Source of the DNA: Paraburkholderia sp. BCC1884
GTDB taxonomy: Bacteria; Pseudomonadota; Gammaproteobacteria; Burkholderiales; Burkholderiaceae
Direction: 5' to 3'
Assembly: GCF_900996225.1 (NCBI RefSeq)
Contig: NZ_CAAJGL010000022.1
Span: forward strand, 1 to 64,000
Length of the DNA: 64,000 bases
Shown piece by piece: positions 18,899 through 26,429 of the stretch (positions within the stretch are counted from its first letter, which is position 1; each line of letters starts with the position of its first letter). The notes beneath the pieces are model-generated. The model saw nothing but the letters and a program-made list of their open reading frames with translations. It was not told the origin of the DNA and did no database searches. A program made the position numbers and the translations under genes.

Positions 18899-19194
18899 AA
18901 CGCCTGAAAATAAGGGCTGGTATCGTATTAGCGAATACGGTGCATGTTCCTGCTACGTCAATCAGAGACTCCAACAACAAAGCGCTCAAACAACCCGAGA
19001 AGAAGTCGTGGTGGGCAGGTGTTTGTTCACGTATATCAATGGAACGATTACATTCGGGATTGGTGCTTGGTTCGGCAGATCACGAGTGACAAGCCCCTTG
19101 CCGATGCCAGCACCCCAAAACTTATCCCCAGTTTTTGTTCGCAAGCCTGTGGATAACAGCCCCACAACCGCGTCAACTTCTTGATCCAACAACC
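18899..19194. other. Gene-free stretch with an open frame remnant and two DnaA-box-like sites
   Basis: About 300 bases after the immunity gene. The plus frame beginning at 18894 stays open for roughly 90 codons and reads like protein (ENKGWYRISEYGACSC, then TYINGTITFGIGAWFGRS) but has no start codon of its own; it is shifted one base from the immunity frame. TTATCCCCA at 19122-19130 and TGTGGATAA at 19148-19156 face each other. Confidence 0.35.
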
Positions 19195-19234
19195 TTATTA
19201 CGCGCTGCGCTTCGCACAGCACAGCGCGTAATAA
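19195..19234. terminator. Bidirectional hairpin between immunity gene and cbtA
   Basis: TTATTACGCGCTG (19195-19207) and CAGCGCGTAATAA (19222-19234) form a perfect 13-bp stem with a 14-nt loop. It lies between convergent genes, 5 nt beyond the cbtA stop, and the AT-rich outer ends serve as U-rich tracts for either direction. Confidence 0.65.
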
Positions 19235-19239
19235 AAACC

Positions 19240-19983
19240 TCAAACCGACTTCGCCACCACCCGTCCCACAACCGGACGCATCAACGCACTACGCTCCACC
19301 ACCGCACCAAACAGCAGCCCGATCGTGGTCCACATAATCACCTGCATACCGATCGCCGCCACCCGAAACTTCCACAGCAGCACAGCCGGGAAAGCCGCGG
19401 GCACTTCATTGATCGTCGGCATCGACAATTGCACGGCAGCGATGATCGCGATGAACACGATCCCCGCCACGATCGACCCGTTCCACACGCCAAACTTCAG
19501 CGCAGCGCGACGCCGCACCTTCAGCGAAAACACCATCGCCGCAATCGAAATGACGATCATCAAAAAGAACAAGCCCGTGCGCGCACCAATCGTCTCAGGG
19601 TCGCCGACCGAGGGCGGATTCGCCGGATACTTGATATTGGGCACGATCACCAGCGCAATGAACGCGGCAAGCGCCAGCCACGCGGACAACGCACGCGCAC
19701 TCACCACCGACACACGCCCATACGCATACGCGAACACCAGCGAAAACAACCCACCGACCGCAGCGCCGTAGGTGACCACGCCGGTCAACAACCCAAAACC
19801 GGCCTGCGTTTCGCGGCTCACGATTTCCGGCTCAGGGGCTTCGCCCTTCGCGGCATCCGCCTTCGCTTCGAACGAAATCGCCTGATCGACCTGTGGCTCG
19901 CCCACCAATCTGGCGAAGCCGAACGTGAGGAGTCCCGCAGCGATGCCCGCAAGCATCCCGCGTACCAACAATTTACCGACCAT
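19240..19983 (-). CDS. cbtA: CbtA, predicted cobalt transporter subunit
   Basis: 247 residues from the ATG at 19983 (MVGKLLVRGMLAGIAAGLLTFGFARLVGEPQVDQAI), with GGAG 7 nt upstream; an in-frame TTG seven codons earlier is a poorer choice. Five to six membrane helices. The N-terminal RGMLAGIAAGLLTFGFARLVGEP and KYPANPPSVGDPETIGARTGLFF are CbtA hallmarks. CbtA with the small CbtB is predicted to import cobalt for cobalamin synthesis. It lies 11 nt after cbtB, behind a cobalamin riboswitch, which supports the assignment. Confidence 0.93.
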   Translation of the reverse strand: MVGKLLVRGMLAGIAAGLLTFGFARLVGEPQVDQAISFEAKADAAKGEAPEPEIVSRETQAGFGLLTGVVTYGAAVGGLFSLVFAYAYGRVSVVSARALSAWLALAAFIALVIVPNIKYPANPPSVGDPETIGARTGLFFLMIVISIAAMVFSLKVRRRAALKFGVWNGSIVAGIVFIAIIAAVQLSMPTINEVPAAFPAVLLWKFRVAAIGMQVIMWTTIGLLFGAVVERSALMRPVVGRVVAKSV

Positions 19984-19994
19984 ATTCGACTCCG

Positions 19995-20216
19995 TCAGTG
20001 GCAAGGAAAGCCGAGCAGATGGCGGCCGTCGTGCACGAACTCATGCACATACATACCGGGCACCAGCGACGTGGCACCTTCTTCCGCGCCCACGAAGTAA
20101 ATGGCGAGCAACAACAACAGGCCCCCGAACACGATCCAGGGGAGCAATTCGCGCAGTGGAATAGGCGTGGGTTGCGCAACCGGTTGGCTGGCAGAATCGA
20201 AAACAGCTTCGTTCAT
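19995..20216 (-). CDS. cbtB: CbtB, small His-rich cobalt transporter subunit
   Basis: 73 residues, one membrane helix (LLPWIVFGGLLLLLAIYFVG) followed by the metal-binding-like C-terminus HEFVHDGRHLLGFPCH, the CbtB signature. The ATG has a strong AGGAGA box 7-8 nt upstream. It is the first gene after the riboswitch and is followed by cbtA, giving the standard cbtBA order. Confidence 0.93.
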   Translation of the reverse strand: MNEAVFDSASQPVAQPTPIPLRELLPWIVFGGLLLLLAIYFVGAEEGATSLVPGMYVHEFVHDGRHLLGFPCH

Positions 20217-20264
20217 GGTGAATATCTCCTGGGGTAACGCGCCCCGTTAGTCGATCGCAAAGGG

Positions 20265-20420
20265 ATAGTGTGAAGCCCGGGTCTGGCTTTTGGCATGCAG
20301 GCCAATTACAGTGGCGCGACCGCGCCGGGCTTTCACCGGCTTCCTTGCTTCACAATGCAGCTATTCTACGCGCGAAACCTGGCCCACCGGGAAGCCAAAA
20401 GCCAACCCAAACGCTATTCG
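20265..20420 (-). promoter_or_regulatory. Cobalamin riboswitch upstream of cbtBA
   Basis: On the minus strand the leader contains the conserved core in order: GGAAGCCGGTGAAAGCCCGGC, then GCGGTCGCGCCACTGTAA (around 20306-20330), then AAAGCCAGACCCGGGCTTC (around 20270-20290), a B12-box variant, shortly before cbtB. These are the hallmark blocks of the AdoCbl riboswitch. It should repress cbtBA when cobalamin is plentiful. Outer boundaries are approximate. Confidence 0.88.
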
Positions 20421-20463
20421 CCGACTGTTTTTCAGCGCCGTTATCGTTATAAAAAATGAAAGA

Positions 20464-21051
20464 ATGAATACGAGACTGCTATTAATCAGCCACGCAGCAA
20501 CGGCCGCCATGCGCGCAGCCCGCTGCCCCGCCGACGATCCCCTCGACGCACGCAGCATCGCCGAAGCGCAGGCGGCCCGCCCCCATCTGGCGATTCCGGA
20601 CAAGGCGAGGGTCCTGACCAGTCCTGCCTTGTGCGCGCGCGAAACCGCCGCCGCGCTGGGCCTGGAGGCCACCGTCGACGAAGCATTGACTGATCTGAAC
20701 TACGGCGAATGGCGTGGACGGCGGCTTGCCGACCTCGCCTCAGAAGCGCCACAGGAACTCGCCACCTGGACGCGTGACCCGGACGCCTCGCCGCCCGGCG
20801 GTGAATCGTTCAGTCAACTCGTCGAGCGGATCGGGGCGTGGCTGGACGCGCTCGACGCGAACGCGCCGAGCGAAGCGAGCGCTTCAGGAAATGTAGTCGC
20901 CATTACGCACGCGCCGGTGCTGCGGGCAGCGATCGTCGGTGCATTGGGGGCATCGCCAGCGGTGTTTCCGCGCATCGAAATCGCGCCGCTCTCGGCGGTG
21001 GAATTGCGACACACACAACGGGGCTGGACGTGGCGGCCGGCGGCGCTTTAG
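20464..21051 (+). CDS. Histidine phosphatase family protein (CobC-like) with variant active site
   Basis: 195 residues from the ATG at 20464. Phosphoglycerate-mutase-like pattern: TSPALCARETAAALGL, LNYGEWRGRRL, PGGESFSQLVERI and ITHAPVLRAAIVGAL. The N-terminal catalytic motif, normally RHG, reads SHA, so the phosphoacceptor His is kept but the phosphate-binding Arg is lost. It is divergent from the cobalt uptake genes, and CobC-type phosphatases act late in cobalamin assembly, so a role near cobalamin metabolism is plausible. Whether it is catalytic with SHA is open. Confidence 0.8.
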   Translation: MNTRLLLISHAATAAMRAARCPADDPLDARSIAEAQAARPHLAIPDKARVLTSPALCARETAAALGLEATVDEALTDLNYGEWRGRRLADLASEAPQELATWTRDPDASPPGGESFSQLVERIGAWLDALDANAPSEASASGNVVAITHAPVLRAAIVGALGASPAVFPRIEIAPLSAVELRHTQRGWTWRPAAL

Positions 21052-21154
21052 CGCAACTGCGCGGCAATTGCACCGACAGCGCGGCGACAGCACGGCGACT
21101 GCGCGGCGACCTCATGGTGACTGAGCGGCAAGGCCCACGCCACCCAAGCGCCGC

Positions 21155-21598
21155 TCACTTCCCCGAGATCATCAGGCGCAGCTTGTTCGACCCCGTGGGC
21201 GTCAAGGTGATGTCGGTACGTTTGCCTTTGTCGCCGACATAAAAGTGCTGACGTCCCGGCGAATTCTGATCGTGCGTCGCCTCCGGCAAGCACGAAGCAA
21301 TGTCAGCCGCGACAGCTTGCAGTGCATCGGCGTTCGAACCGGCGTCGTGATGCGGCGTCCACATGCACTGGTAGCTGCCGTGGCTCGCCGAGCATTGGGC
21401 GTCATCGCCGTAGGGTTGCGCGACGCCCTTGCCATCGTCCGGTGTCAGCGAGGCCAGTCCGCCGGGGGCAGCCGCGACGATGCGTTTGAGCGAGGCACAC
21501 GGACTGGGCGCATCGTCGGCATTCGCGCTCAATGGGAACAAAGCGCCGAGCGATGTCACAGCGAGCGCGGTAGCAAGCAATAGTCGGGGCGTGTTCAT
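21155..21598 (-). CDS. Small exported protein of unknown function
   Basis: 147 residues with a clear signal peptide (MNTPRLLLATALAVTSLGALFPLSANADD, cut after ANA). The mature part has four Cys (in SPCASL, AQCSASH, YQCMWTP and ASCLPEA) that could form two disulfides. I do not recognise a domain. It is 76 nt downstream of the alpha/beta hydrolase stop on the other side of a gap, in the same orientation, but with no sign of translational coupling. Confidence 0.7.
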   Translation of the reverse strand: MNTPRLLLATALAVTSLGALFPLSANADDAPSPCASLKRIVAAAPGGLASLTPDDGKGVAQPYGDDAQCSASHGSYQCMWTPHHDAGSNADALQAVAADIASCLPEATHDQNSPGRQHFYVGDKGKRTDITLTPTGSNKLRLMISGK

Positions 21599-21674
21599 GT
21601 CGGCGCGTTCCTGGAGGCAGGTTGAGAATGGCCTCGAAGCGGTAGCAGGCTTCGTGCCTATCCATCAGCCCGCG

Positions 21675-22685
21675 TCAAAGCCCATCGCCGAACAAGGCCA
21701 CGCGTCCTTGCGCCGACGCGAAAATCCCTTTGGCGTCGTGCCCCACCCCAGCGATCACATACGTGCGATGCGCGAGTCCCCGCGGATGGCGCATCGCCAT
21801 ATAACGCGCGTAGGCCAGCCCACGCCCCAGCCGATGATCGCCTTGCGCCATCGCAGCGCAGGAGCGGTCGAGCGCCGGATGCTGCGGGTCGCAATCCGCG
21901 CCACCCAAGAGGATGGTCACGTCGCGCTGCGCATAACGTGATTCGAGCGCCCGCGCCGCCACCACGCCGTCGACGCCGCTCGCATAAGCCGGCAAATCCT
22001 CGAGCCCGTACTTCCAGCGATTGAACGACGCACACCGCTCGGCACCGAACGTCGCGAAGTCGCCCGACGCCGTCGGCCGCATGGCATCGAAATACACATA
22101 TGACGACGGGTTCGCGACCACATAGCGTAGCGCGACACCTCGTGCCGCGAGTTGCTCCTCATCGCGCGCCACGACCGCGTAGCGTTGCACGACCTGTCCG
22201 CCGCCCGAATGTCCCGCCACCACCACTTCGGCCAGCGACGCAAACTGTTCGCGCGAAGCCAGCGTTTGCACGATCGCATCGAGCACGTCGAACGAACTGA
22301 CCGGCGCCGGGCCTTCGGCGTTCTCACCACCCATCCAGCTCGTCCAGTCCCAATGCAAGGTGGACGACGGCAACTCATGGGCAGCGACATCGGCACTCGC
22401 GAGAAATTGCGGCACGATCAGCAGCGTATCGTCAGGGCCGCCGCCCGCCAGCGCGCACGCCTGCTGCGCCAGATCGAAGTAGGTGTCCGCGTTGCGCAGA
22501 CGTCCGTGGATCAGGATCACCGCGCGTCGCACGTTGCCCGTCGGAACCAACCAGTCGCCATTGGCGTACACGGGCACGGTGCCGCTGCCTGCCTGCGTCG
22601 TGACGCAGAGGTGCCGGCTGGCGACGACCGCGACCGGACGTTCATTCGGCGCGCGTTCGTCATCGGAGTTCAAGGGCTGGGTCAT
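21675..22685 (-). CDS. Alpha/beta hydrolase, cytosolic paralogue
   Basis: 336 residues from the ATG at 22685. The alpha/beta hydrolase elements are an HG oxyanion region (AVILIHGRLRNADTYF), the nucleophile elbow GHSGG (VVVAGHSGGGQVVQRYAV) and the terminal catalytic His in AGVGHDAKG. It has no signal peptide. It shares long segments with the exported hydrolase at 24079-25155 (GHSGGGQVVQRYAV, YVVANPSSYVYFDA versus YVVASPSTYAYFDA, FNRWKYG versus FNQWKYG). Last gene of an operon with the carrier at 22724. Substrate unknown; an ester is likely. Confidence 0.85.
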   Translation of the reverse strand: MTQPLNSDDERAPNERPVAVVASRHLCVTTQAGSGTVPVYANGDWLVPTGNVRRAVILIHGRLRNADTYFDLAQQACALAGGGPDDTLLIVPQFLASADVAAHELPSSTLHWDWTSWMGGENAEGPAPVSSFDVLDAIVQTLASREQFASLAEVVVAGHSGGGQVVQRYAVVARDEEQLAARGVALRYVVANPSSYVYFDAMRPTASGDFATFGAERCASFNRWKYGLEDLPAYASGVDGVVAARALESRYAQRDVTILLGGADCDPQHPALDRSCAAMAQGDHRLGRGLAYARYMAMRHPRGLAHRTYVIAGVGHDAKGIFASAQGRVALFGDGL

Positions 22686-22723
22686 GCAATGGGCTCGTGG
22701 TTGATCGAAGAAATCCAGTCTCG

Positions 22724-24082
22724 CTACGGCGTCGCGGTTCTTGCCGTCGCGCGCAGTGGCTCGCGTCCGGCGCGCGTGAAATACACCATCGCGAGCGAAA
22801 CGAAGCCGGCAAAGATCAGATAGAACGCCGGCGTGAGACTGCTGCCGGTGAGCCCTGTCAGGCCCGTGATGGTCAACGGCGCCAGGCCGCCGAACAGCGT
22901 CACCGCGATGTTGTACGAAATCGCCACGCCCGCCGAGCGGCTGCGCACCGGAAACAATGTCGCGAGCATGCCGGGATGCGCACCCGACATCGCGGCGAGG
23001 AACACCGTGGCGACCATCTGCGCGATGAACAGATGCCCCGGCGTCGGGTTGGTGACCACGAAGTGATAGAGCGGATAGACGCAGATCATCCACGCGATCA
23101 CGACCGGGAAGAACAGGCGGTAAGCGCCGAAACGATCGGCGAGTTTGCCCGTCAGCGGAAACAGGAACAGGTTCAACACACCCGAGACGAACGCGCCGAG
23201 CAATGCGGTGGACAAGGGCAGATGCAACTGACGCTCGACATACACCGAGAGATACGAGTGCCACACGTAATTAGTCGCCGCGCCGACGATGATCACGCCC
23301 ATCGCACAGATTGCCGCATCACCGTTGTCGCGGAAGAACTCGCGGACCGTCACGCGTGGCGGCTTGTCGCCGTGTTCGACGAGACGTTCGAACTCCGGCG
23401 ACTCGGCCACGCGATGGCGGATATAAAACCCGAACGGCCCGGCCAACGCGCCGAACAGGAACGGCAAACGCCAGCCCCAGGCCACCAGTTGCTCGTGCGT
23501 CAACTGCGTAGTGAGCAGATAGCCGACCCCGGACGACAACAGCAACGCAAACGCCTGCGCCGACATGTTGAAGCTGCCATAGAACATCTTCTTGTGCGGC
23601 GGAGCGTACTCGACCAGCATCGCCGACGCGGTCGCGAACTGGCCGCCGACCGACAACCCTTGCAGCAGACGCGCCAGCACCACCAGCAGCGGCGCGGCGA
23701 TCCCGATACGGGCGTAGCTCGGCGTCAGACCCATCAGCAGGGTGCTTCCCGCCATCGAAATGATCAGCAGCGAGAGCGCTTTGCGTCGCCCTGCCCGGTC
23801 GGCGTAAATGCCGAGCAGAATGCCGCCGATCGGCCGCACGATGAAGCCGACGGCGAAGGTCGCCAGCGTCAGCATGATCGACACGAAGCCGCTGCCGCCA
23901 GGAAAGAACACCTGCGCGATGATCTTCGCGAAGTATCCGTAGATCAGAAAGTCGAACCATTCGAGTCCGTTGCCGAGCACGGAAGCGAAGATCGCGCGCC
24001 GCACCATCGACGGACTCAACGTATTCTGGACAGCGGCGCCGGAAGCTGCGCCGTCCTGTGAGTGGAATGTCGCCTCGCTCAT
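22724..24082 (-). CDS. MFS transporter, metabolite:H+ symporter (ProP/ShiA type)
   Basis: 452 residues from the ATG at 24082 that overlaps the upstream hydrolase stop (ATGA). Twelve membrane helices; hallmark segments are LGNGLEWFDFLIYGYFA, FIVRPIGGILLGIYADRAGRRKAL and LQGLSVGGQFATASAMLVEYAP. This subfamily imports organic acids, betaines or shikimate-like compounds with protons. It is held between two paralogous hydrolases, the upstream one exported, which suggests the carrier imports a product of periplasmic hydrolysis or the still-conjugated substrate. Confidence 0.9.
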   Translation of the reverse strand: MSEATFHSQDGAASGAAVQNTLSPSMVRRAIFASVLGNGLEWFDFLIYGYFAKIIAQVFFPGGSGFVSIMLTLATFAVGFIVRPIGGILLGIYADRAGRRKALSLLIISMAGSTLLMGLTPSYARIGIAAPLLVVLARLLQGLSVGGQFATASAMLVEYAPPHKKMFYGSFNMSAQAFALLLSSGVGYLLTTQLTHEQLVAWGWRLPFLFGALAGPFGFYIRHRVAESPEFERLVEHGDKPPRVTVREFFRDNGDAAICAMGVIIVGAATNYVWHSYLSVYVERQLHLPLSTALLGAFVSGVLNLFLFPLTGKLADRFGAYRLFFPVVIAWMICVYPLYHFVVTNPTPGHLFIAQMVATVFLAAMSGAHPGMLATLFPVRSRSAGVAISYNIAVTLFGGLAPLTITGLTGLTGSSLTPAFYLIFAGFVSLAMVYFTRAGREPLRATARTATP

Positions 24083-25155
24083 TGCTCGCATCCTTGTGTA
24101 TCGAACATGGCGGCCAACGCGCAGACCGAAGTCAGCATGCGCGCGCCGTCGTGGCCCACGCCGGGCACGATATGAAAACGCTGCGGCAAGCCATCCGGAT
24201 GACGCGACTGGATATAACGGTAGTACGCCTCGGCGCGCGCCACGCGCTGCGGCCCTTGTGCTTCGGCGGCGCAAGTCGTGTCGAGCGCCTTTTGCCGAGG
24301 ATCGTTATCCGCGCCGCCGACCAGATAGTCGATCCGGCGCGACGCATAGGTCGCTTCGAGTTGCGCGGGAGAACGGTCGTCGAGATACGGCGGCCGGTTG
24401 TCCATGCCGTATTTCCATTGATTGAAACCGGGGCATTGCGCAGCATCGAAGGGCGCGGCGACGCCTTGGGCGTCGGGCCGCTGGGCGTCGAAATACGCAT
24501 AGGTAGACGGACTCGCCACCACATAGCGCACGTCGATGCCCTCGCTCGTCAGCGCAGCGATATTGCGCGCCGCCACGGCATAGCGCTGCACGACCTGGCC
24601 GCCGCCGGAGTGTCCGGCCAGCACCACGTGACGCAGAGTCGGAAACAGCGTGCGATCGGCCAGGCGCGCGACGATCGCGTCGAGCACAGCGTAGGAACTG
24701 ATCGGCAGCGGCGCGCGCGCTGCTTCGCCGCCCATCCATGCATCGCCTTTCCAACGCAGCAGATCGGCGGGCTCATCATGTATGCGCGTATCGAGCGTGG
24801 CGAGAAACTGTGGCGCGATCAGGAGCGTGGCGACTGGGTCTGCATGGGCCGCGTCACGCGCGTTCTGCGCGGTGCGGAAGTACACATCGGCGTTGCGCAG
24901 CTTGCCGTGAATCACGATCACCGCGCGCGTCACCTGAGGCTGCGCGACACTCCAGTCTTGTGAAAGGTACAGCGGAAATTCAGCCTGGCCTTGGGGCGTG
25001 TCGATCGTGAGACGCGCATCGGCGATCGTCTTCACGGGCTTGAGATGCGACTCGTGCGATTGCGCTGCAAGTGCGGGCCGCGCGAACGACATCAATACGA
25101 TGGCGATCACTGCGGCGCTTTGCACCGCCGGAGGTCGTGAAAAACGGAAGGTCAT
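24079..25155 (-). CDS. Alpha/beta hydrolase, exported paralogue
   Basis: 358 residues. An N-terminal signal peptide (hydrophobic VIAIVLMSFARPALA, cut before AQSHESH) predicts a periplasmic location. The catalytic pattern is the same as in the gene at 21675: IVIHGKLRNADVYF, GHSGGGQVVQRYAV, and PGVGHDGARM. AGGAG precedes the ATG. First gene of the operon, divergent from the LysR gene at 25389. It probably hydrolyses an ester or amide outside the inner membrane, with the carrier and the cytosolic paralogue continuing the route. Confidence 0.86.
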   Translation of the reverse strand: MTFRFSRPPAVQSAAVIAIVLMSFARPALAAQSHESHLKPVKTIADARLTIDTPQGQAEFPLYLSQDWSVAQPQVTRAVIVIHGKLRNADVYFRTAQNARDAAHADPVATLLIAPQFLATLDTRIHDEPADLLRWKGDAWMGGEAARAPLPISSYAVLDAIVARLADRTLFPTLRHVVLAGHSGGGQVVQRYAVAARNIAALTSEGIDVRYVVASPSTYAYFDAQRPDAQGVAAPFDAAQCPGFNQWKYGMDNRPPYLDDRSPAQLEATYASRRIDYLVGGADNDPRQKALDTTCAAEAQGPQRVARAEAYYRYIQSRHPDGLPQRFHIVPGVGHDGARMLTSVCALAAMFDTQGCEQ

Positions 25156-25303
25156 GCGACGTGCTCCTGATTACCGTGCGCTGTCCTGAACGCAGCGCAT
25201 CGGCAAATCCGTCGTCGTAATGCGGATTGCCTGCTCACGGGTGTCTCCTGTCGGTCTTTTCTTTTCTCGCGATGCCACGATCGTAGGCGTGCTCATGCTA
25301 AAT

Positions 25304-25321
25304 GTAAAATACCCGTTTTAC
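25304..25321. promoter_or_regulatory. Inverted repeat, candidate operator of the LysR regulator
   Basis: GTAAAA and TTTTAC flank a 6-base spacer in the gap between the divergent hydrolase operon and the LysR gene, in an AT-rich island. Its position suits a LysR-type site controlling both directions. Prediction from symmetry only. Confidence 0.45.
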
Positions 25322-25388
25322 GCACTGTTCATACTTATACGATATGGCAGCGCGCACACCGTGACAGGCGACCCGGAGCGGAAACACG

Positions 25389-26297
25389 ATGGAACTGCGG
25401 CATCTGCGTTACTTCCTGGCGGTCGCCGAAGAAGGCCAGTTCACACGCGCGGCCGAGCGACTGGCGATGCAACAGCCGCCGCTCTCGCAGCAGATTCGCC
25501 TGCTGGAAGAGGAGATCGGCTTCGCATTGTTCGTGCGTATGTCGCGCGGCGTCACGCTGACACCCGCAGGACGCGCCTTCGCCGAAGATGCGCAGCGCCT
25601 GCTGCAAAATCTGCAGGAATCGGTCGACAAGGCGGCCCGCATCGCACGCGGCGAGCTCGGCACGATTTCGATCGGCCTGACCAGTTCCGCCGCGTTTCAT
25701 CCGTTCACGACCGAGGCTATCCGCGCATTCCGCACCATGTGCCCGGAGGTCGCAGTCGAGCTTGCCGAGCTCAACGCGGCGGAAATCATCGAGCGGCTGG
25801 CTGCGGGGCAGATTCAGGCTGCCTTTCTGCGCAAACCGGTCGACGCGCGTGAGGGCGTCGCCTTCAAGTTGCTGCTCGACGAGCCGATGGTCGTGGTGTT
25901 GCCGGTCGGCCATCGTCTGCTGAAGGGCGCGGGCAAGAAACGGCCGCGGATTTCACTGGAGGCGCTGGCGCAGGAGGACTTCATCCTCGTGCGCCGGCCC
26001 GGCGCGCCCGGCATGTACGCCGACATTCTGGCCGCGTGCAGGCAGGCCGGGTTCGTGCCGCGTATCGCGCGCGAGGTGCCGCGCATGGTGTCGGGGATCA
26101 ATCTCGTCGCGACCGGACTCGGCGTCACCCTGGTGCCGGCCTCCATGCAACGTTACGACCAGGTGGGCACGGTGTACTGCACCTTGGCGAACCCCGCGAA
26201 GTTGAGCGCTCCGCTGCATCTAGCTCACCCGGGTGCTCTTCACAACAGCGCGGCGACGCGCTTCATCGAACTGGTGATGAAGCGGGCAGGCGTCTGA
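25389..26297 (+). CDS. LysR family transcriptional regulator
   Basis: 302 residues. The winged helix-turn-helix is at residues 1-60 (MELRHLRYFLAVAEEGQFTRAAERLAMQQPPLSQQIRLLEEEIG), the effector-binding domain follows from about 90. The N-terminus resembles the BenM/CatM-like branch. It is divergent from the hydrolase-carrier-hydrolase operon and probably controls it in response to the substrate or product. It is not adjacent to the itaconate-like cluster, whose known relatives also have a LysR gene. Confidence 0.93.
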   Translation: MELRHLRYFLAVAEEGQFTRAAERLAMQQPPLSQQIRLLEEEIGFALFVRMSRGVTLTPAGRAFAEDAQRLLQNLQESVDKAARIARGELGTISIGLTSSAAFHPFTTEAIRAFRTMCPEVAVELAELNAAEIIERLAAGQIQAAFLRKPVDAREGVAFKLLLDEPMVVVLPVGHRLLKGAGKKRPRISLEALAQEDFILVRRPGAPGMYADILAACRQAGFVPRIAREVPRMVSGINLVATGLGVTLVPASMQRYDQVGTVYCTLANPAKLSAPLHLAHPGALHNSAATRFIELVMKRAGV

Positions 26298-26429
26298 CGG
26301 GAATTCAGCGGGGATGGCCGTGTATCGACGCTTCGAGCCCCGTGGCGCGGGGACGGGCACACAAATTGCATTCTGGCCGTACCGGGCTACCGATCACATG
26401 CTCATCCAAACGACGCAAACCGCTACGCC

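Noticed and set aside
19122..19156. Replication origin
   Set aside because: Only two DnaA-like boxes, no AT-rich unwinding element, and no dnaA, dnaN or parAB genes nearby.
22697..24061. 454-codon plus-strand frame opposite the second MFS gene
   Set aside because: Shadow frame; low-information Arg/Gln/His-rich sequence.
25389..26297. LysR gene as regulator of the itaconate-like cluster
   Set aside because: It is 16 kb away and divergent from another operon, with a candidate operator in that gap.
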